NCBI RefSeq assembly: GCF_040267685.1
Contig: NZ_CP158367.1
Span: 2,666,001-2,730,000, forward strand
From: Proteinivorax tanatarense
Lineage (GTDB): Bacteria > Bacillota > Proteinivoracia > Proteinivoracales > Proteinivoracaceae
Reading direction: 5' to 3'
Length of the DNA: 64,000 nt
Below the pieces are notes generated by a model that worked only from the letters and a program-made list of their open reading frames with translations, did no database searches and had not been told where the DNA came from. Shown here one piece after another: positions 17,899 to 29,612 of the stretch; positions within the stretch are counted from its first letter, which is position 1, and every line of letters starts with the position of its first letter. A program made the translations under genes and the position numbers.

Positions 17899-19983
17899 TT
17901 ATTCGCCTTTGCCCATTTTTCTAAAGTTAATTATTCTATTATATACAATTTTAATATAATTAACCTTTTTAAAATCAGTTTTGATTCCTTTAACCTCTCT
18001 TTCACTTACGCTGGATCCTCCATAGTATATACTTTGAAATAGATAAGTTATTTTTTTGACAGGTTGCTGTGGCAACCACTGATACCTTTTCAACCTTGCT
18101 CTATATTCTAATGGAGTTTCATTATTTTTTCTGCCCAATCCTATCCATTTAAACTTCGACAGCATTGAATTGTATAATGCTATTACTGCTTTATCACTGC
18201 CTATATCTTTTTTTCGTCTTCTATCCAAAAAGTAAAAAGTGTATAACCCCAAAAACAATAACATGCCTCCACCTAAATATAAAATGAAGTTTATATCTTC
18301 TTCTTTCCCATCGTCACCTTCTCCTTGTTCAAGTTCATACTGTTGATCAGCGCCAACCTCTTCGTCCGTTTCTTCCTCTTCTATATCTATATCGGACAGG
18401 TCTTCATCTTCTGTCGCAGTACCATGATGAGTAAAGCCAGGAGTAGGCTCAAAGGGAACCCAGCCACTATTAGCAATATAAACTTCTGGCCATGCATGGG
18501 CATTTTTACCTCTGACAATATAATGCTCATCTTCGATAGTTCCGTTGCTAAATCCTGAAACCCAACGAGCTTCTAGCCCGGCTAATCGTGCCATTACCAC
18601 AAAAGCAGTGGAAAAGTGAACACAATACCCTTGTTCTTGAGTAAAAAGAAATTCTTCAACAAGGTCTTGATCTTCCTTTGGAGGATATACATCTAAGGAG
18701 TATCTATAGTTTCTACGCAAATATGATTCAATAGCTTTTGCTTTATTATAGGGCCCCTCATAACCTTCTATTATTTCATCTGTCAACTTTGATACAGGGC
18801 CATTTTCATATCCATCTGGCAACTGCAAAGCCTTGGGCTCAGGGTTCCGATTAAATGGTTGTTCTTCTAAAAATTCTACACTAAAGTTTGGTACATGGCT
18901 TACAAAACCATAGCTATCCCCAACGGTTAGCCTATTGCTTATTTCTAGTTCTCTGTAATTGCTTGTGGTTATAGATGGATTTTTTTCCATATAAATGGCT
19001 TCTGTATTACCGGGAGTAAATAACACATTGTATCTTCCGCTTAAAACTTCAACTTCACCTTCTACAGTTGTATATTCAACCCCCTCTTTTTTTTGCACCG
19101 GCAAAGAGGTGGGAAAATAAACTTCTGATTCTATTGAATGTGGTTCCGACCATCCTCTACCGTTATATTTATATCTATAATGACCTCTAAGGTAATGGGG
19201 AGTATCGGTGCTGATTTTTAAAACCTCAGTATCATCCATTTCCATAGCAAATCCTAACACTTCATCACTTTCACTATACCCTGATCTTTTAGTATCACCT
19301 TTACCCGTAGAGCTTTTTCCTGAGCCCCCTTGACCATGCATATCTATTTCGTTAACAATATCTTCAAAAGTTTGTATCCCTTGTAAAGGGCGATCTATAG
19401 ACCAGCTAAAAGCGAAAAAAATAAAAATAATCAGCAAAACCATTGCGCTAACTTTTTGACTTTGTACCGTTAAGTATCTTTTTTCTATGTTGTTTTCTGC
19501 TATTAGATATAATCCCAAAACGATAAATAACCCCAAAAATGGTTTGCTTGTATAAATGTTAAGACCAATTAAAATCGCGCTACCAGCAAGCGTCCCAATT
19601 AGTAAAGCTCCTCTATTAGCCTGTTTTAAATACACTTTTTGAAGCAAAAACGCCATTAGAACGCTACAACCTCCATTAAATAGAGCAGAAACTTCGCTGA
19701 ACTGTCCAAAATAGATAGCAGAAAAATCGGAACTTAGTACATCACCAATGTTTGCCATACTAGCTGTAGACATGCCCTGAAGGTAAACGATTGATAAAGT
19801 TATCTGCAAAACTATAGTTGCCAGTTTATTTTTTATCAATTTTTCTATAACCCAAAATAGAGTTGTTAGCAAAAGTACTGCACCAAGTCCAGGGTTTGTT
19901 TTGGGAAACTGATGAAAAAATGACATAGAAAATAACATAAACCAAAATAGAAGTAATAATTTATTAAACCTTATTTTCAACAT
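17899..19983 (-). CDS. Transglutaminase-like membrane protein, copy A (TgpA/DUF3488 type)
   Basis: 694 residues: about seven N-terminal membrane helices, an extracytoplasmic transglutaminase-like domain, one more helix near residue 590 and a cytoplasmic tail with DUF4129-like ETPLEYRARLK. The papain-type triad is visible: Cys in QGYCVHFSTAF, His in NAHAWPEVYI, and the acidic region GWVPFEPTPG. An acidic Asp/Glu-rich stretch precedes the last helix. It belongs to the MoxR-DUF58-transglutaminase module; the substrate is unknown. It overlaps the DUF58 gene upstream by 20 nt and is a diverged duplicate of the protein at 22203-24260. Confidence 0.88.
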   Translation of the reverse strand: MLKIRFNKLLLLFWFMLFSMSFFHQFPKTNPGLGAVLLLTTLFWVIEKLIKNKLATIVLQITLSIVYLQGMSTASMANIGDVLSSDFSAIYFGQFSEVSALFNGGCSVLMAFLLQKVYLKQANRGALLIGTLAGSAILIGLNIYTSKPFLGLFIVLGLYLIAENNIEKRYLTVQSQKVSAMVLLIIFIFFAFSWSIDRPLQGIQTFEDIVNEIDMHGQGGSGKSSTGKGDTKRSGYSESDEVLGFAMEMDDTEVLKISTDTPHYLRGHYRYKYNGRGWSEPHSIESEVYFPTSLPVQKKEGVEYTTVEGEVEVLSGRYNVLFTPGNTEAIYMEKNPSITTSNYRELEISNRLTVGDSYGFVSHVPNFSVEFLEEQPFNRNPEPKALQLPDGYENGPVSKLTDEIIEGYEGPYNKAKAIESYLRRNYRYSLDVYPPKEDQDLVEEFLFTQEQGYCVHFSTAFVVMARLAGLEARWVSGFSNGTIEDEHYIVRGKNAHAWPEVYIANSGWVPFEPTPGFTHHGTATEDEDLSDIDIEEEETDEEVGADQQYELEQGEGDDGKEEDINFILYLGGGMLLFLGLYTFYFLDRRRKKDIGSDKAVIALYNSMLSKFKWIGLGRKNNETPLEYRARLKRYQWLPQQPVKKITYLFQSIYYGGSSVSEREVKGIKTDFKKVNYIKIVYNRIINFRKMGKGE

Positions 19984-21166
19984 TCATCCCCCTTCTGCTA
20001 CCCTTGTGTAGCTCCTCTAGGGAACTTATATTCTTGACAAAAGGCAGGTTAACCCCTTTTTTATCACCAATAATAAATACTTTCACCAATACTTTTTTAT
20101 TGAGAAGTTTGGCAATTACTTTTCTTAATTTCGTGTCAAAGCTTTCAGATACAATAATCACATTTGTTCCCTTTTCGAATCTGAAACTATTTTTATCACA
20201 AAAAACCTCTATAGGTACTGAACCATCTTTTTGAACAAAGGCCAACTTTCTCATAGCTTGTGATAAAAATTGACCTGGTTTTCTTTTGTCAACCTCCCAG
20301 CGGTAATTATTATTCATTAAAAGACTAAAAGGTTCATTAGAATTACCAAAAGCATAGGTAATACTGGCAGCCACACTCACGCTTAATTCAAATAAATCAA
20401 TACTATCTTTTTCATTTCCTACTCCTTTAAAACAGTCTAAAATTAAATAACTTTTACGACTTAATTTTGGAGTAAATTCTTTGCTCATTAAAATATTATT
20501 TTTTGCGCTAGCCTTCCAGTGAACTAAACTTAACTTATCACCATGTTGATATTCTCTCAAGCCAGTTATCTGTGAAGTATCCTGTTTTTTGTATTGCTTT
20601 TTTTCACCCTGGCACTGCTGCCTGATGCCGACTATGGATTCAGGGTTTACAATTGTATACTTAGGATATACTAGAACACTTTCTGTCCGTTTAATGTGCT
20701 TCTTCATTTCCACAAACCCAAACAAATCTTTTTTGCTAATATTAATATCGCTAAATAACAATTGTCCTCTGGGAATATTATATAGACAATATTTTAATGA
20801 TTTTTCTTTTGCTACTAAAGGCAGTACAGCTTTTACATCATTTTTTTCATTATGTCGCAACTTGTAACTTAACGGTAAGGAGTCAACTATTTCTGGCAGA
20901 AATATTGGTATATATATTTTATTTTTAAGTTTAACCTTAATCTCCATATCATCGCCAGCAAAAAAACGCTTTTTACCAACTATACTTCTCTCAGCTGACA
21001 GTCCATAAAAACCTCGCAACAAAGTAATAATAGGGAATATCAAAATTAGAGTAGTAAGCCAAAAAAGTTGTCTAATCACTTCATAATCTAAAAATAAAGA
21101 CCATATATAAATAAAAATAATGGCTGACAACAATATATATACTTCTTTGTTATACTTGATTCGCAT
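19964..21166 (-). CDS. DUF58 membrane protein, copy A
   Basis: About 400 residues, two N-terminal membrane helices followed by a beta-rich region and a von Willebrand A-like DUF58 domain with the hallmark YQHGDKLSLVHWKASAK. Partners of MoxR ATPases and transglutaminase-like proteins. ATG 21166 overlaps the moxR stop as TGATG, with AGGTGG upstream, so the two are translationally coupled. Function beyond the module is not known. Confidence 0.88.
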   Translation of the reverse strand: MRIKYNKEVYILLSAIIFIYIWSLFLDYEVIRQLFWLTTLILIFPIITLLRGFYGLSAERSIVGKKRFFAGDDMEIKVKLKNKIYIPIFLPEIVDSLPLSYKLRHNEKNDVKAVLPLVAKEKSLKYCLYNIPRGQLLFSDINISKKDLFGFVEMKKHIKRTESVLVYPKYTIVNPESIVGIRQQCQGEKKQYKKQDTSQITGLREYQHGDKLSLVHWKASAKNNILMSKEFTPKLSRKSYLILDCFKGVGNEKDSIDLFELSVSVAASITYAFGNSNEPFSLLMNNNYRWEVDKRKPGQFLSQAMRKLAFVQKDGSVPIEVFCDKNSFRFEKGTNVIIVSESFDTKLRKVIAKLLNKKVLVKVFIIGDKKGVNLPFVKNISSLEELHKGSRRGMNVENKV

Positions 21167-22131
21167 CAACCCACCTGTTTTCCAATTGGAACGCTAGTGT
21201 CATTTAAAATTTTTTCCAGCACAGCGTCTGCCTTTTCCCCTTGTATTACTTCGTCTGTATGAAGAATTATTCTATGACATAACACCTGTTTAAACATACC
21301 TTTTACATCATCAGGTATCACATAAGTTCTATCCAACAACATAGCTTTAGCCTTAGAGGCTTTTATTAGAGCAAGTGCTGCTCTAGGGCTGCCTCCTAAA
21401 TATATAGATGGATACTCTCTTGTTTTCCTGACTAAGGTAACAATATAGTCTATTATTTCATCATTGACCTTTATGCTGTCCACTTGATTTTGCAACATCA
21501 TCAGCTGGTCTGCACTTATAACCTGGCCAGAATCTAGTTTATCTAATGGATGCTCTCCATTTAATTGTGAGTTAATTATTTGTTTTTCACCTTCAGAAGA
21601 AGGATAGCCTATAGAACATCGAATCATAAACCTATCTAGTTGGGCCTCTGGCAAATTATAAGTCCCTTCATGTTCTATAGGGTTTTGAGTAGCAAAAACC
21701 ATAAATGGTTCTGGCAGCTTATAAGTGCTCCCATCCACAGTGACCTGTCTTTCTTCCATTGCTTCTAGCAGACTTGATTGAGTTTTAGGTGAAGTTCGGT
21801 TAATTTCATCTGCCAAAACTATGTTAGCCATTATAGGGCCGGGTCTAAATTCAAACTCGGAGGTTTTTTGATTGAATATAGAAACACCTGTAACATCTGA
21901 AGGTAATAAATCAGGGGTAAACTGAATTCTTCTATTGCTGCACCCTAAAATTCTTGACAAGCCTTTCACTAACACAGTTTTACCAATCCCTGGTATATCT
22001 TCTAACAGAACATGTCCTCTAGCTAAAGTTGCTACTAGGATATCTTCTATAACATCTTCTTTGTCAATTAAAATTGTTGATAGCTGATTCTTAAGATTTT
22101 TGATAGCTTCTTTTTGTTCTTCGTTTTTCAT
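21166..22131 (-). CDS. MoxR-family AAA ATPase
   Basis: About 321 residues. Walker A region is GIGKT within DIPGIGKTVLVKGL, Walker B LADEINR, sensor ATQNP and arginine-containing QLDRFMIR. MoxR proteins act as chaperone-like ATPases for a von Willebrand-type partner, here the neighbouring DUF58 protein. I chose ATG 22131, 9 nt after GGAGGG; the longer frame to 22197 adds a hydrophobic stretch upstream of that ribosome site. It is the single ATPase between two DUF58/transglutaminase pairs. Confidence 0.93.
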   Translation of the reverse strand: MKNEEQKEAIKNLKNQLSTILIDKEDVIEDILVATLARGHVLLEDIPGIGKTVLVKGLSRILGCSNRRIQFTPDLLPSDVTGVSIFNQKTSEFEFRPGPIMANIVLADEINRTSPKTQSSLLEAMEERQVTVDGSTYKLPEPFMVFATQNPIEHEGTYNLPEAQLDRFMIRCSIGYPSSEGEKQIINSQLNGEHPLDKLDSGQVISADQLMMLQNQVDSIKVNDEIIDYIVTLVRKTREYPSIYLGGSPRAALALIKASKAKAMLLDRTYVIPDDVKGMFKQVLCHRIILHTDEVIQGEKADAVLEKILNDTSVPIGKQVG

Positions 22132-22202
22132 ATTATTGCTCCCTCCATATAAACTTAAATTTATCATAGCATAAATCAAAAAAATTAGAAAGTTCATTAT
22201 TG

Positions 22203-24260
22203 TTACTTAAGGCGACCTACCAACTTTGATTTAAGTAAAGAAAAAAATGATATTGATTTTCTACCCGCTAATAATTTTGTTCTCACCTTATCATTAGCTT
22301 TTGCTTTTCCGTAATGTACTTCTATAAATTTGTTAGTCAAGTACAGTGCAACTTCTTTAGGAACCCAAGCATACACCTTTATTCTATTATAATATTCTAA
22401 AGGCGTTTCACTCGGTGCCCTAGAGACTTTAAACAGGTCCAGCCTTTTTAAGAAAGTATGATAATTTTTTATCACAAATAGTTCATTCGTTAACTTATTT
22501 TCCTTAAACAGTTTTTTTATCGATATAATCGCTGACAATGCTGCACCTAATAACAGAAATATCAAGGGATAAAAAATTGAAATTCCATTATAACGGTCAC
22601 TTTCCTCTAAAGATATTTCCCCTCTTTGCCCTTCTTCATCCCAATCTCCCGCGTATAGTTCTGCAAGTCCTTGTTCATGTTGAACATGCTCTCGTTCTGT
22701 TTCAGAACTCACTATAACATTGTTTCTAAAACCCGGGGTAGGCTCAAAAGCAACCCAACCGGCATTATCTATATAAATCTCTGGCCAAGAATGTGCATGT
22801 TTTTGTTTAATAATGTAAGAGTCACCATCGGGGGTTCCTTGAGCAAAACCGGAAACCCACCGCGATTCAATATCTGCCAATCTTGCCATAATTACAAATG
22901 CACTGGAAAAGTGAACGCAATACCCTTGTTGTTGATTAAATAAAAAGTCCTCCACAAAATCTTTACCTTGGTTGGGTGGCTCTACTTCTAAAGAGTAGTT
23001 GTAATGTAGTCTTAAATAATTTTCTATAGTCTTAGCTTTATTATAAGGTCCCTCAACACCTTCCAATATATCATCTACTAAATCAGAAACAGGACCATCT
23101 TGATAATTTTCAGGCAGTTCAAGGGCTAATCTTTTCCTTTTATCTGGTCTTGGCTGGTTGCTAAGAAAATCCTCACTCCAGTTTGGAACTTTGCTATAAT
23201 ATTTATAGCTATCTCCGGTTCCAAGATATTCAACAGGGTCTTTTATCTCAAGTTCTCTATAAGAACTATGATACAAATGAGTTATGCCATCTACCTTTAC
23301 TTTTTTAGTATTTCCAGGGGTAAAAATGACATCATATTGTCCCCTTAATACCTCCACCTCTCCTTTTACAGTTGTATAATCTATAGCTTCCTTCTGTTTT
23401 ATAGGCAAATTGTCAATGGAATAACTTGTGGGATGAAATATCTGTCCTCCATACCATCCCCTACCGTTATAAATGTATCTAAAGTGCCCTTTTAAATAGT
23501 GATTCTGATCAGCAGTGATTTTCAATACTGGAGTTTCATCTAACTCCATTGGGTGGCCAAGCTCTTCATCATCTGTTCCATACCCAGATGTTCTGCTTCC
23601 ACCTGAACCAAATTCAGGTAAACTTTCAATGGTTGCCTTGATATCACCAAAGCCAGCAACTTGATAATCCATCGACAACCCTAAAGTTACCATTAGTATA
23701 ATTGCTAAAGTAACATAGTTATTTTTCTGGTATTTAGACTTTCCCGACAAATCTTTTTCTGAGTTTAAATTAGATAATATATAAAAGCCCATAACCATAA
23801 AAATTCCTACATGCACTTTAGAAACGAATCCAACATATATAATAGCCCATGTTATAAGAATTGCACCTAAAAAAGTCCCTATAACAACAGCAACTCTTCT
23901 TGTTTTTTTTAAAAAAACATAAGTAAATATAAATGCCAAAATCACACAGTATATTGCACTAAAAAAAGTGGAAACTCTATCTAAGTTGCCTAAAACCAGA
24001 GTTGTAAAGTCATTTTTCAAGGTGTTAATCACAAGATTTATAGGTGGCATATTAACTACAATAAATATGGCTGAAGTCAAAAGCTGAGTTAATAATGCTA
24101 ATGTTCTATTCTTAATATACTTATCCGCAGTAAAAAAGAGTATCACTAAAAGAATAATCGCAGATAACCCAGGGTTGCTAACCGGAAAAGGAGAGGTAAA
24201 AATCAATGTAAAATATGCTAACCACAAGATAGTCACTACTTTGTTAACACTTATTTTCAC
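22203..24260 (-). CDS. Transglutaminase-like membrane protein, copy B
   Basis: 685 residues with the same layout as copy A: N-terminal helices, extracytoplasmic transglutaminase-like domain (Cys in QGYCVHFSSAF, His in HAHSWPEIYI, GWVAFEPTPG), a late helix and the ETPLEYYNRIK tail. It starts at GTG 24260, overlapping the DUF58 B stop as GTGA. Copies A and B are similar along their whole length, so a DUF58-transglutaminase pair was duplicated on either side of moxR. Confidence 0.87.
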   Translation of the reverse strand: MKISVNKVVTILWLAYFTLIFTSPFPVSNPGLSAIILLVILFFTADKYIKNRTLALLTQLLTSAIFIVVNMPPINLVINTLKNDFTTLVLGNLDRVSTFFSAIYCVILAFIFTYVFLKKTRRVAVVIGTFLGAILITWAIIYVGFVSKVHVGIFMVMGFYILSNLNSEKDLSGKSKYQKNNYVTLAIILMVTLGLSMDYQVAGFGDIKATIESLPEFGSGGSRTSGYGTDDEELGHPMELDETPVLKITADQNHYLKGHFRYIYNGRGWYGGQIFHPTSYSIDNLPIKQKEAIDYTTVKGEVEVLRGQYDVIFTPGNTKKVKVDGITHLYHSSYRELEIKDPVEYLGTGDSYKYYSKVPNWSEDFLSNQPRPDKRKRLALELPENYQDGPVSDLVDDILEGVEGPYNKAKTIENYLRLHYNYSLEVEPPNQGKDFVEDFLFNQQQGYCVHFSSAFVIMARLADIESRWVSGFAQGTPDGDSYIIKQKHAHSWPEIYIDNAGWVAFEPTPGFRNNVIVSSETEREHVQHEQGLAELYAGDWDEEGQRGEISLEESDRYNGISIFYPLIFLLLGAALSAIISIKKLFKENKLTNELFVIKNYHTFLKRLDLFKVSRAPSETPLEYYNRIKVYAWVPKEVALYLTNKFIEVHYGKAKANDKVRTKLLAGRKSISFFSLLKSKLVGRLK

Positions 24261-25468
24261 CTTGCTACCCCCTTTAAATTTTTATCATTATAGCCTAAAT
24301 CATTTAGTGATTTAATCCTTTTAACATAAGGTAGCTTCTTTTCCGCTGTACTATTTCTTCCAATCAAATAAACCTTTACAATTATCTTTTTTGCTGTTAA
24401 TTGCTCGATAATTTTCTCCATATTATCATCTATATTTGAAGTTACAATAAACAGTAAAGTTTCTGGTTCAAAAAAAACTGAGTTTTCTTTGCAAAAAACT
24501 GAAATAGGTTTTTCTCCGTTTTCCCGAACTAAAGCTAGCTTTTGCATCATTTCTTTTAGAAATTGAGTGTTTGACCTCTTTTCACTATTAAACCCTTCTC
24601 GGTTATTCATTCTCAAGACAAATGGTTGGTTGCTTTTACCAAAAGAGTAAGCAATAGAGGCTGTAACACTTACAGCTAATTCAAATTCATCAGAGTACGT
24701 TATTTGGTCATCTTTATTATAACAATCAAGTATAAGATTGCTTTTTTTAATCAGATATGGCGAGAACTCTTTACTCATCAACTTTTGTTTTTTTGCAGAC
24801 ACCTTCCAGTTAATTAAGCTAAGCTTGTCACCTTTTTGGTATTCTCTAACCCCGGTTATCTGAGAGTTTTCTCGTCCCAGATACTTTTTATATGATCCAC
24901 GTTGCTGTAATTCATTGCCAACCACTGATTCCACTGATAAGTTCAAGTGTCTAGGATATACCAACATTCTCTTTTTCGACTCTACTTCTTTTTGGATCTC
25001 AACAAAGCCCAACAAGTCGCGCTTTATAAGTTTTATATTTTCAAAATTTAAAGGACCTCTAGGAACATTTCGCAAGGTATACACCATAGACTTTTTACCG
25101 AAGACTAAAGGAAACACCTTGATTTGATCAACTTCTTCTGTGTATCTTATCTTGTAGTTTTCTGGCAAGGGGTCTAAAACCATAGGAAACAAGTTTGGTA
25201 TGTGATATTTATTTTTAACTTCTATTTTCACATCGACGTCATCATTTACGTAGTATTGATTTTTTTCATACAGCATTTTTCGACTCACTACTGTTCCAAA
25301 AAGTTGCCTTGAGAAAGCAAGAATGGGTAATATTAAAGTTATAACTAAAACCCAAAACAAGTTTAATATCATAGGACTATCCAGCATAAAAGACCAAAAA
25401 TAAGTTACTAAAATAGCTAATAGCAAAACAGATAGCTCTCCATACCTAATCTTGTATTTTTTTGTCAT
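24257..25468 (-). CDS. DUF58 membrane protein, copy B
   Basis: 403 residues, two N-terminal helices, then the DUF58 domain with YQKGDKLSLINWKVSAK. First gene of the five-gene module (DUF58 B, transglutaminase B, moxR, DUF58 A, transglutaminase A). It overlaps the next gene by 4 nt. Starts at ATG 25468. The 130 bp upstream is AT-rich and contains the groEL terminator on its far side. Confidence 0.87.
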   Translation of the reverse strand: MTKKYKIRYGELSVLLLAILVTYFWSFMLDSPMILNLFWVLVITLILPILAFSRQLFGTVVSRKMLYEKNQYYVNDDVDVKIEVKNKYHIPNLFPMVLDPLPENYKIRYTEEVDQIKVFPLVFGKKSMVYTLRNVPRGPLNFENIKLIKRDLLGFVEIQKEVESKKRMLVYPRHLNLSVESVVGNELQQRGSYKKYLGRENSQITGVREYQKGDKLSLINWKVSAKKQKLMSKEFSPYLIKKSNLILDCYNKDDQITYSDEFELAVSVTASIAYSFGKSNQPFVLRMNNREGFNSEKRSNTQFLKEMMQKLALVRENGEKPISVFCKENSVFFEPETLLFIVTSNIDDNMEKIIEQLTAKKIIVKVYLIGRNSTAEKKLPYVKRIKSLNDLGYNDKNLKGVAR

Positions 25469-25598
25469 AGTCCACCTACTCTCATAAGTAAAATTTGTCT
25501 AGTCTAGTGATAACTTTTTTATATAATATCATAAATTTGGCTGTCGCACTATTATTTTCAGAAAATATTTAAAATCCTTAATATAAATTTAAAAAAAA

Positions 25599-25628
25599 AT
25601 GGAGTTTCCTTTTTAAGGAAACTCCATT
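25599..25628 (-). terminator. groESL terminator
   Basis: AATGGAGTTTCCTT and AAGGAAACTCCATT, a 14-bp stem with a 2-nt loop, 9 nt past the groEL stop and followed by a long T run on the minus strand. Confidence 0.9.
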
Positions 25629-25636
25629 GATATTTA

Positions 25637-27295
<1,659 letters not shown>

Positions 27296-27302
27296 TCAAA
27301 TT

Positions 27303-27587
27303 TTATAAAATCGCTAATACGTCTTTTTCGCTTAAAATGAGGTACTCTTCACCATCAATTTTTACCTCAGTGCCTGCATACTTAGAATACATTACAGTAT
27401 CTCCAACAGATACCTCCATATCTACTTTACTACCATTTTCTAGCACTCTACCACTTCCAATGGCCATAACCTCACCTTTTTGAGGTTTTTCTTTAGCGTT
27501 GTCTGGCAATACAATGCCACTAGCTGTTTTTTCTTCACCTTCTACGGTTTTAATTACAACTCTGTCTCCTAAAGGTTTGATGTTCAT
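27303..27587 (-). CDS. groES: Co-chaperonin GroES
   Basis: 94 residues, [13 protein letters not shown] at the start and the mobile loop near [12 protein letters not shown]. Lid of the GroEL ring. First gene of the groESL operon under CIRCE control. Confidence 0.99.
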   Translation of the reverse strand: MNIKPLGDRVVIKTVEGEEKTASGIVLPDNAKEKPQKGEVMAIGSGRVLENGSKVDMEVSVGDTVMYSKYAGTEVKIDGEEYLILSEKDVLAIL

Positions 27588-27629
27588 TTTTATGTACCCC
27601 TCCTTATTGATTTATTTATTTTTGTTTTG

Positions 27630-27697
27630 TTAGCACTCACCAATAACGAGTGCTAACATCTACTACATATTTTAGCCAATTTTTTTCCCAAAATCAA
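27630..27697 (-). promoter_or_regulatory. groESL promoter with CIRCE operator
   Basis: CIRCE is perfect: TTAGCACTC-N9-GAGTGCTAA at 27630-27656, the HrcA heat-shock repressor site. Upstream on the minus strand are -35 TTGATT (27692-27697) and -10 TAAAAT (27669-27674), 17 nt apart, placing the operator at the transcription start. Confidence 0.95.
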
Positions 27698-27719
27698 GTA
27701 TTTTTCTAAAAAATTTTAG

Positions 27720-29612
27720 TTATTTTTTTTTACTACCTTCAATGGATATAATGTTCCCACAATCCTTTAAATTATACCCACCTAATTTATTTACTTCTTG
27801 TTTAAAACTAGTACTAGTGATGACACTGTGTAAAACCTTAAACCCTTCTGACTTATAGAACTCTTCGGTTATTAGTAAGTCATAGCTTTCTTCAAACACA
27901 GGTACGAAGTCTATTTCCATAGCCTTACTAGCTGCATAAATCCCCATACCAGCTTGTACACGACCACTTTTTACTTGAGCAGCCACGTCTAAGTGAGTAA
28001 AATATTCTTTATTATATCCAGATATTTCTTTTGGTGATATTCCATTCTGATATAAAAGGTAGTCAAGTAAAACTCTGGTCCCTGCACCTTTTTGTCTATT
28101 GGCAATGCTAATTTTGGTTAGATCTCCAATTTGCTTAATATTTAAAGGGTTTCCCTTTTGTACCATTATCCCCTGAGTTCTTTTCGCCAAGCTTAATAAA
28201 TATACTTTTTCATCAGAAATATATCTTTTTATATAAGGTATATTATATTTTCCGGATTCAGGATCTAAAAGATGTACACCAGCCATATGAGCTTGCCCTT
28301 TTTTGATTGCCATTATTCCTCCTAAACTTCCTACATGGGCAGAATTCAAGGAATATTTAGGAGTAACCCCTTTTGCTATTAAGTCAAGGCAAAGATCATG
28401 GCTTCCTACTGCCATAATAGTTTTTTCCAAATCTAATTGTTTAAAAAGTTCTATCTCTACATCTTCACCAGCTCTATGCCCTTCAGAGTTTGAAGGTACT
28501 GTAAGAAGTCCATCTCCATGGACGATAGTATTCATAAGAGCTGAACCTCTGCCTAATGGAGTAGCTACTACCTTCCCCTTAACTTTTCCCACCTTTACAC
28601 GAATGAATTCTTTATGTTTAAGGTCAGAAACTGCAGGCTTAGTTAATCTAGCTTTTAAGGTAATGCTGGGAACAGAGGTTATTTCCATTAAAGAATGATA
28701 AATTTCTTTTATAATTTTCTCCATAACTATAAATCCAGAAACAGGGTATCCCGGCACTCCAATAATAGGTTTATCAAACGCTTTTCCTAAAATTGTAGGC
28801 TTGCCAGGTTTGATTGCAACTCCATGATAATAAACCTCTCCTAAAGTATTGATAACTTCTGACGAGTAGTCATCTTTACCAGCTGATGAACCAGCATTTA
28901 GCAGCACCATATGACATTTTGCAGCTGCGTCTTTTACAGTTTCTTTTAAAGCTTTAAAGTCATCCTTTACAATTGGATAAACTACAGGGTTAGCTCCCCA
29001 TTTTTTCAAAAGAGCTGCAAATAAATGAGAATTGCTATCTACTATTTCACCTATTTGGGGGTTGTTTTTATGTGATACGATTTCATCCCCTGTGGGAATA
29101 ATAGCTACCTTTATCTCAGAAGTGACTAGCACTTTTTTAGTTCCACTTGCTACCATTACTGCCACGTCCATAGGTTCGATAGTCTTCCCTTTTGGCAAAA
29201 GCAGTTCATGGGCTACTATATCCTCACCGATAGGCCTTATATGTTGCCCTTTAAATGCAGCTCCTATAATTTCAATACCATCCTGCAATTTATTAACATC
29301 TTCTATTTTTATCACAGCATCAAAACCGTCTGGCACAGCATCCCCAGTGTCAACATAAACTGCCTGCTTATCAAATTTAAGCTCCACTGGCTTATCAACG
29401 TTTGCACCAACTGTTTCTTCAGCCTTTACAGCATATCCATCCATAGCAGAGCTAACATAATGGGGTACAGAGCGTGTCGCATACACATTATCAGCACAAA
29501 CTCTCCCTAACGAATCTTCTGGCTCAATTTTGTCAATTTCTATTAGCTTAGAAAACTCTTTTTTATAACTGTCAAGGCATTCTTCTAAAGGCGTATTTTT
29601 TAAATAAACCAT
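27720..29612 (-). CDS. MoeA-like molybdenum cofactor protein fused to a periplasmic-binding-protein-like domain
   Basis: 630 residues. Residues 1-400 are MoeA: SAMDGYAV, PTGDEI, GSSAGKDDY, PGYPVSG. Residues about 400-625 form a PBP-like domain (AVGSHDLCLDLIAK, GTRVLLDYLLYQNGI, VKSGRVQAGMGI) of the type that binds small anions. MoeA inserts Mo or W into molybdopterin; the extra domain may sense or select the metal, but that is inference. Its start abuts the stop of the second MoeA, so both are made together, near fdhD and the formate dehydrogenase that needs the cofactor. Confidence 0.93.
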   Translation of the reverse strand: MVYLKNTPLEECLDSYKKEFSKLIEIDKIEPEDSLGRVCADNVYATRSVPHYVSSAMDGYAVKAEETVGANVDKPVELKFDKQAVYVDTGDAVPDGFDAVIKIEDVNKLQDGIEIIGAAFKGQHIRPIGEDIVAHELLLPKGKTIEPMDVAVMVASGTKKVLVTSEIKVAIIPTGDEIVSHKNNPQIGEIVDSNSHLFAALLKKWGANPVVYPIVKDDFKALKETVKDAAAKCHMVLLNAGSSAGKDDYSSEVINTLGEVYYHGVAIKPGKPTILGKAFDKPIIGVPGYPVSGFIVMEKIIKEIYHSLMEITSVPSITLKARLTKPAVSDLKHKEFIRVKVGKVKGKVVATPLGRGSALMNTIVHGDGLLTVPSNSEGHRAGEDVEIELFKQLDLEKTIMAVGSHDLCLDLIAKGVTPKYSLNSAHVGSLGGIMAIKKGQAHMAGVHLLDPESGKYNIPYIKRYISDEKVYLLSLAKRTQGIMVQKGNPLNIKQIGDLTKISIANRQKGAGTRVLLDYLLYQNGISPKEISGYNKEYFTHLDVAAQVKSGRVQAGMGIYAASKAMEIDFVPVFEESYDLLITEEFYKSEGFKVLHSVITSTSFKQEVNKLGGYNLKDCGNIISIEGSKKK

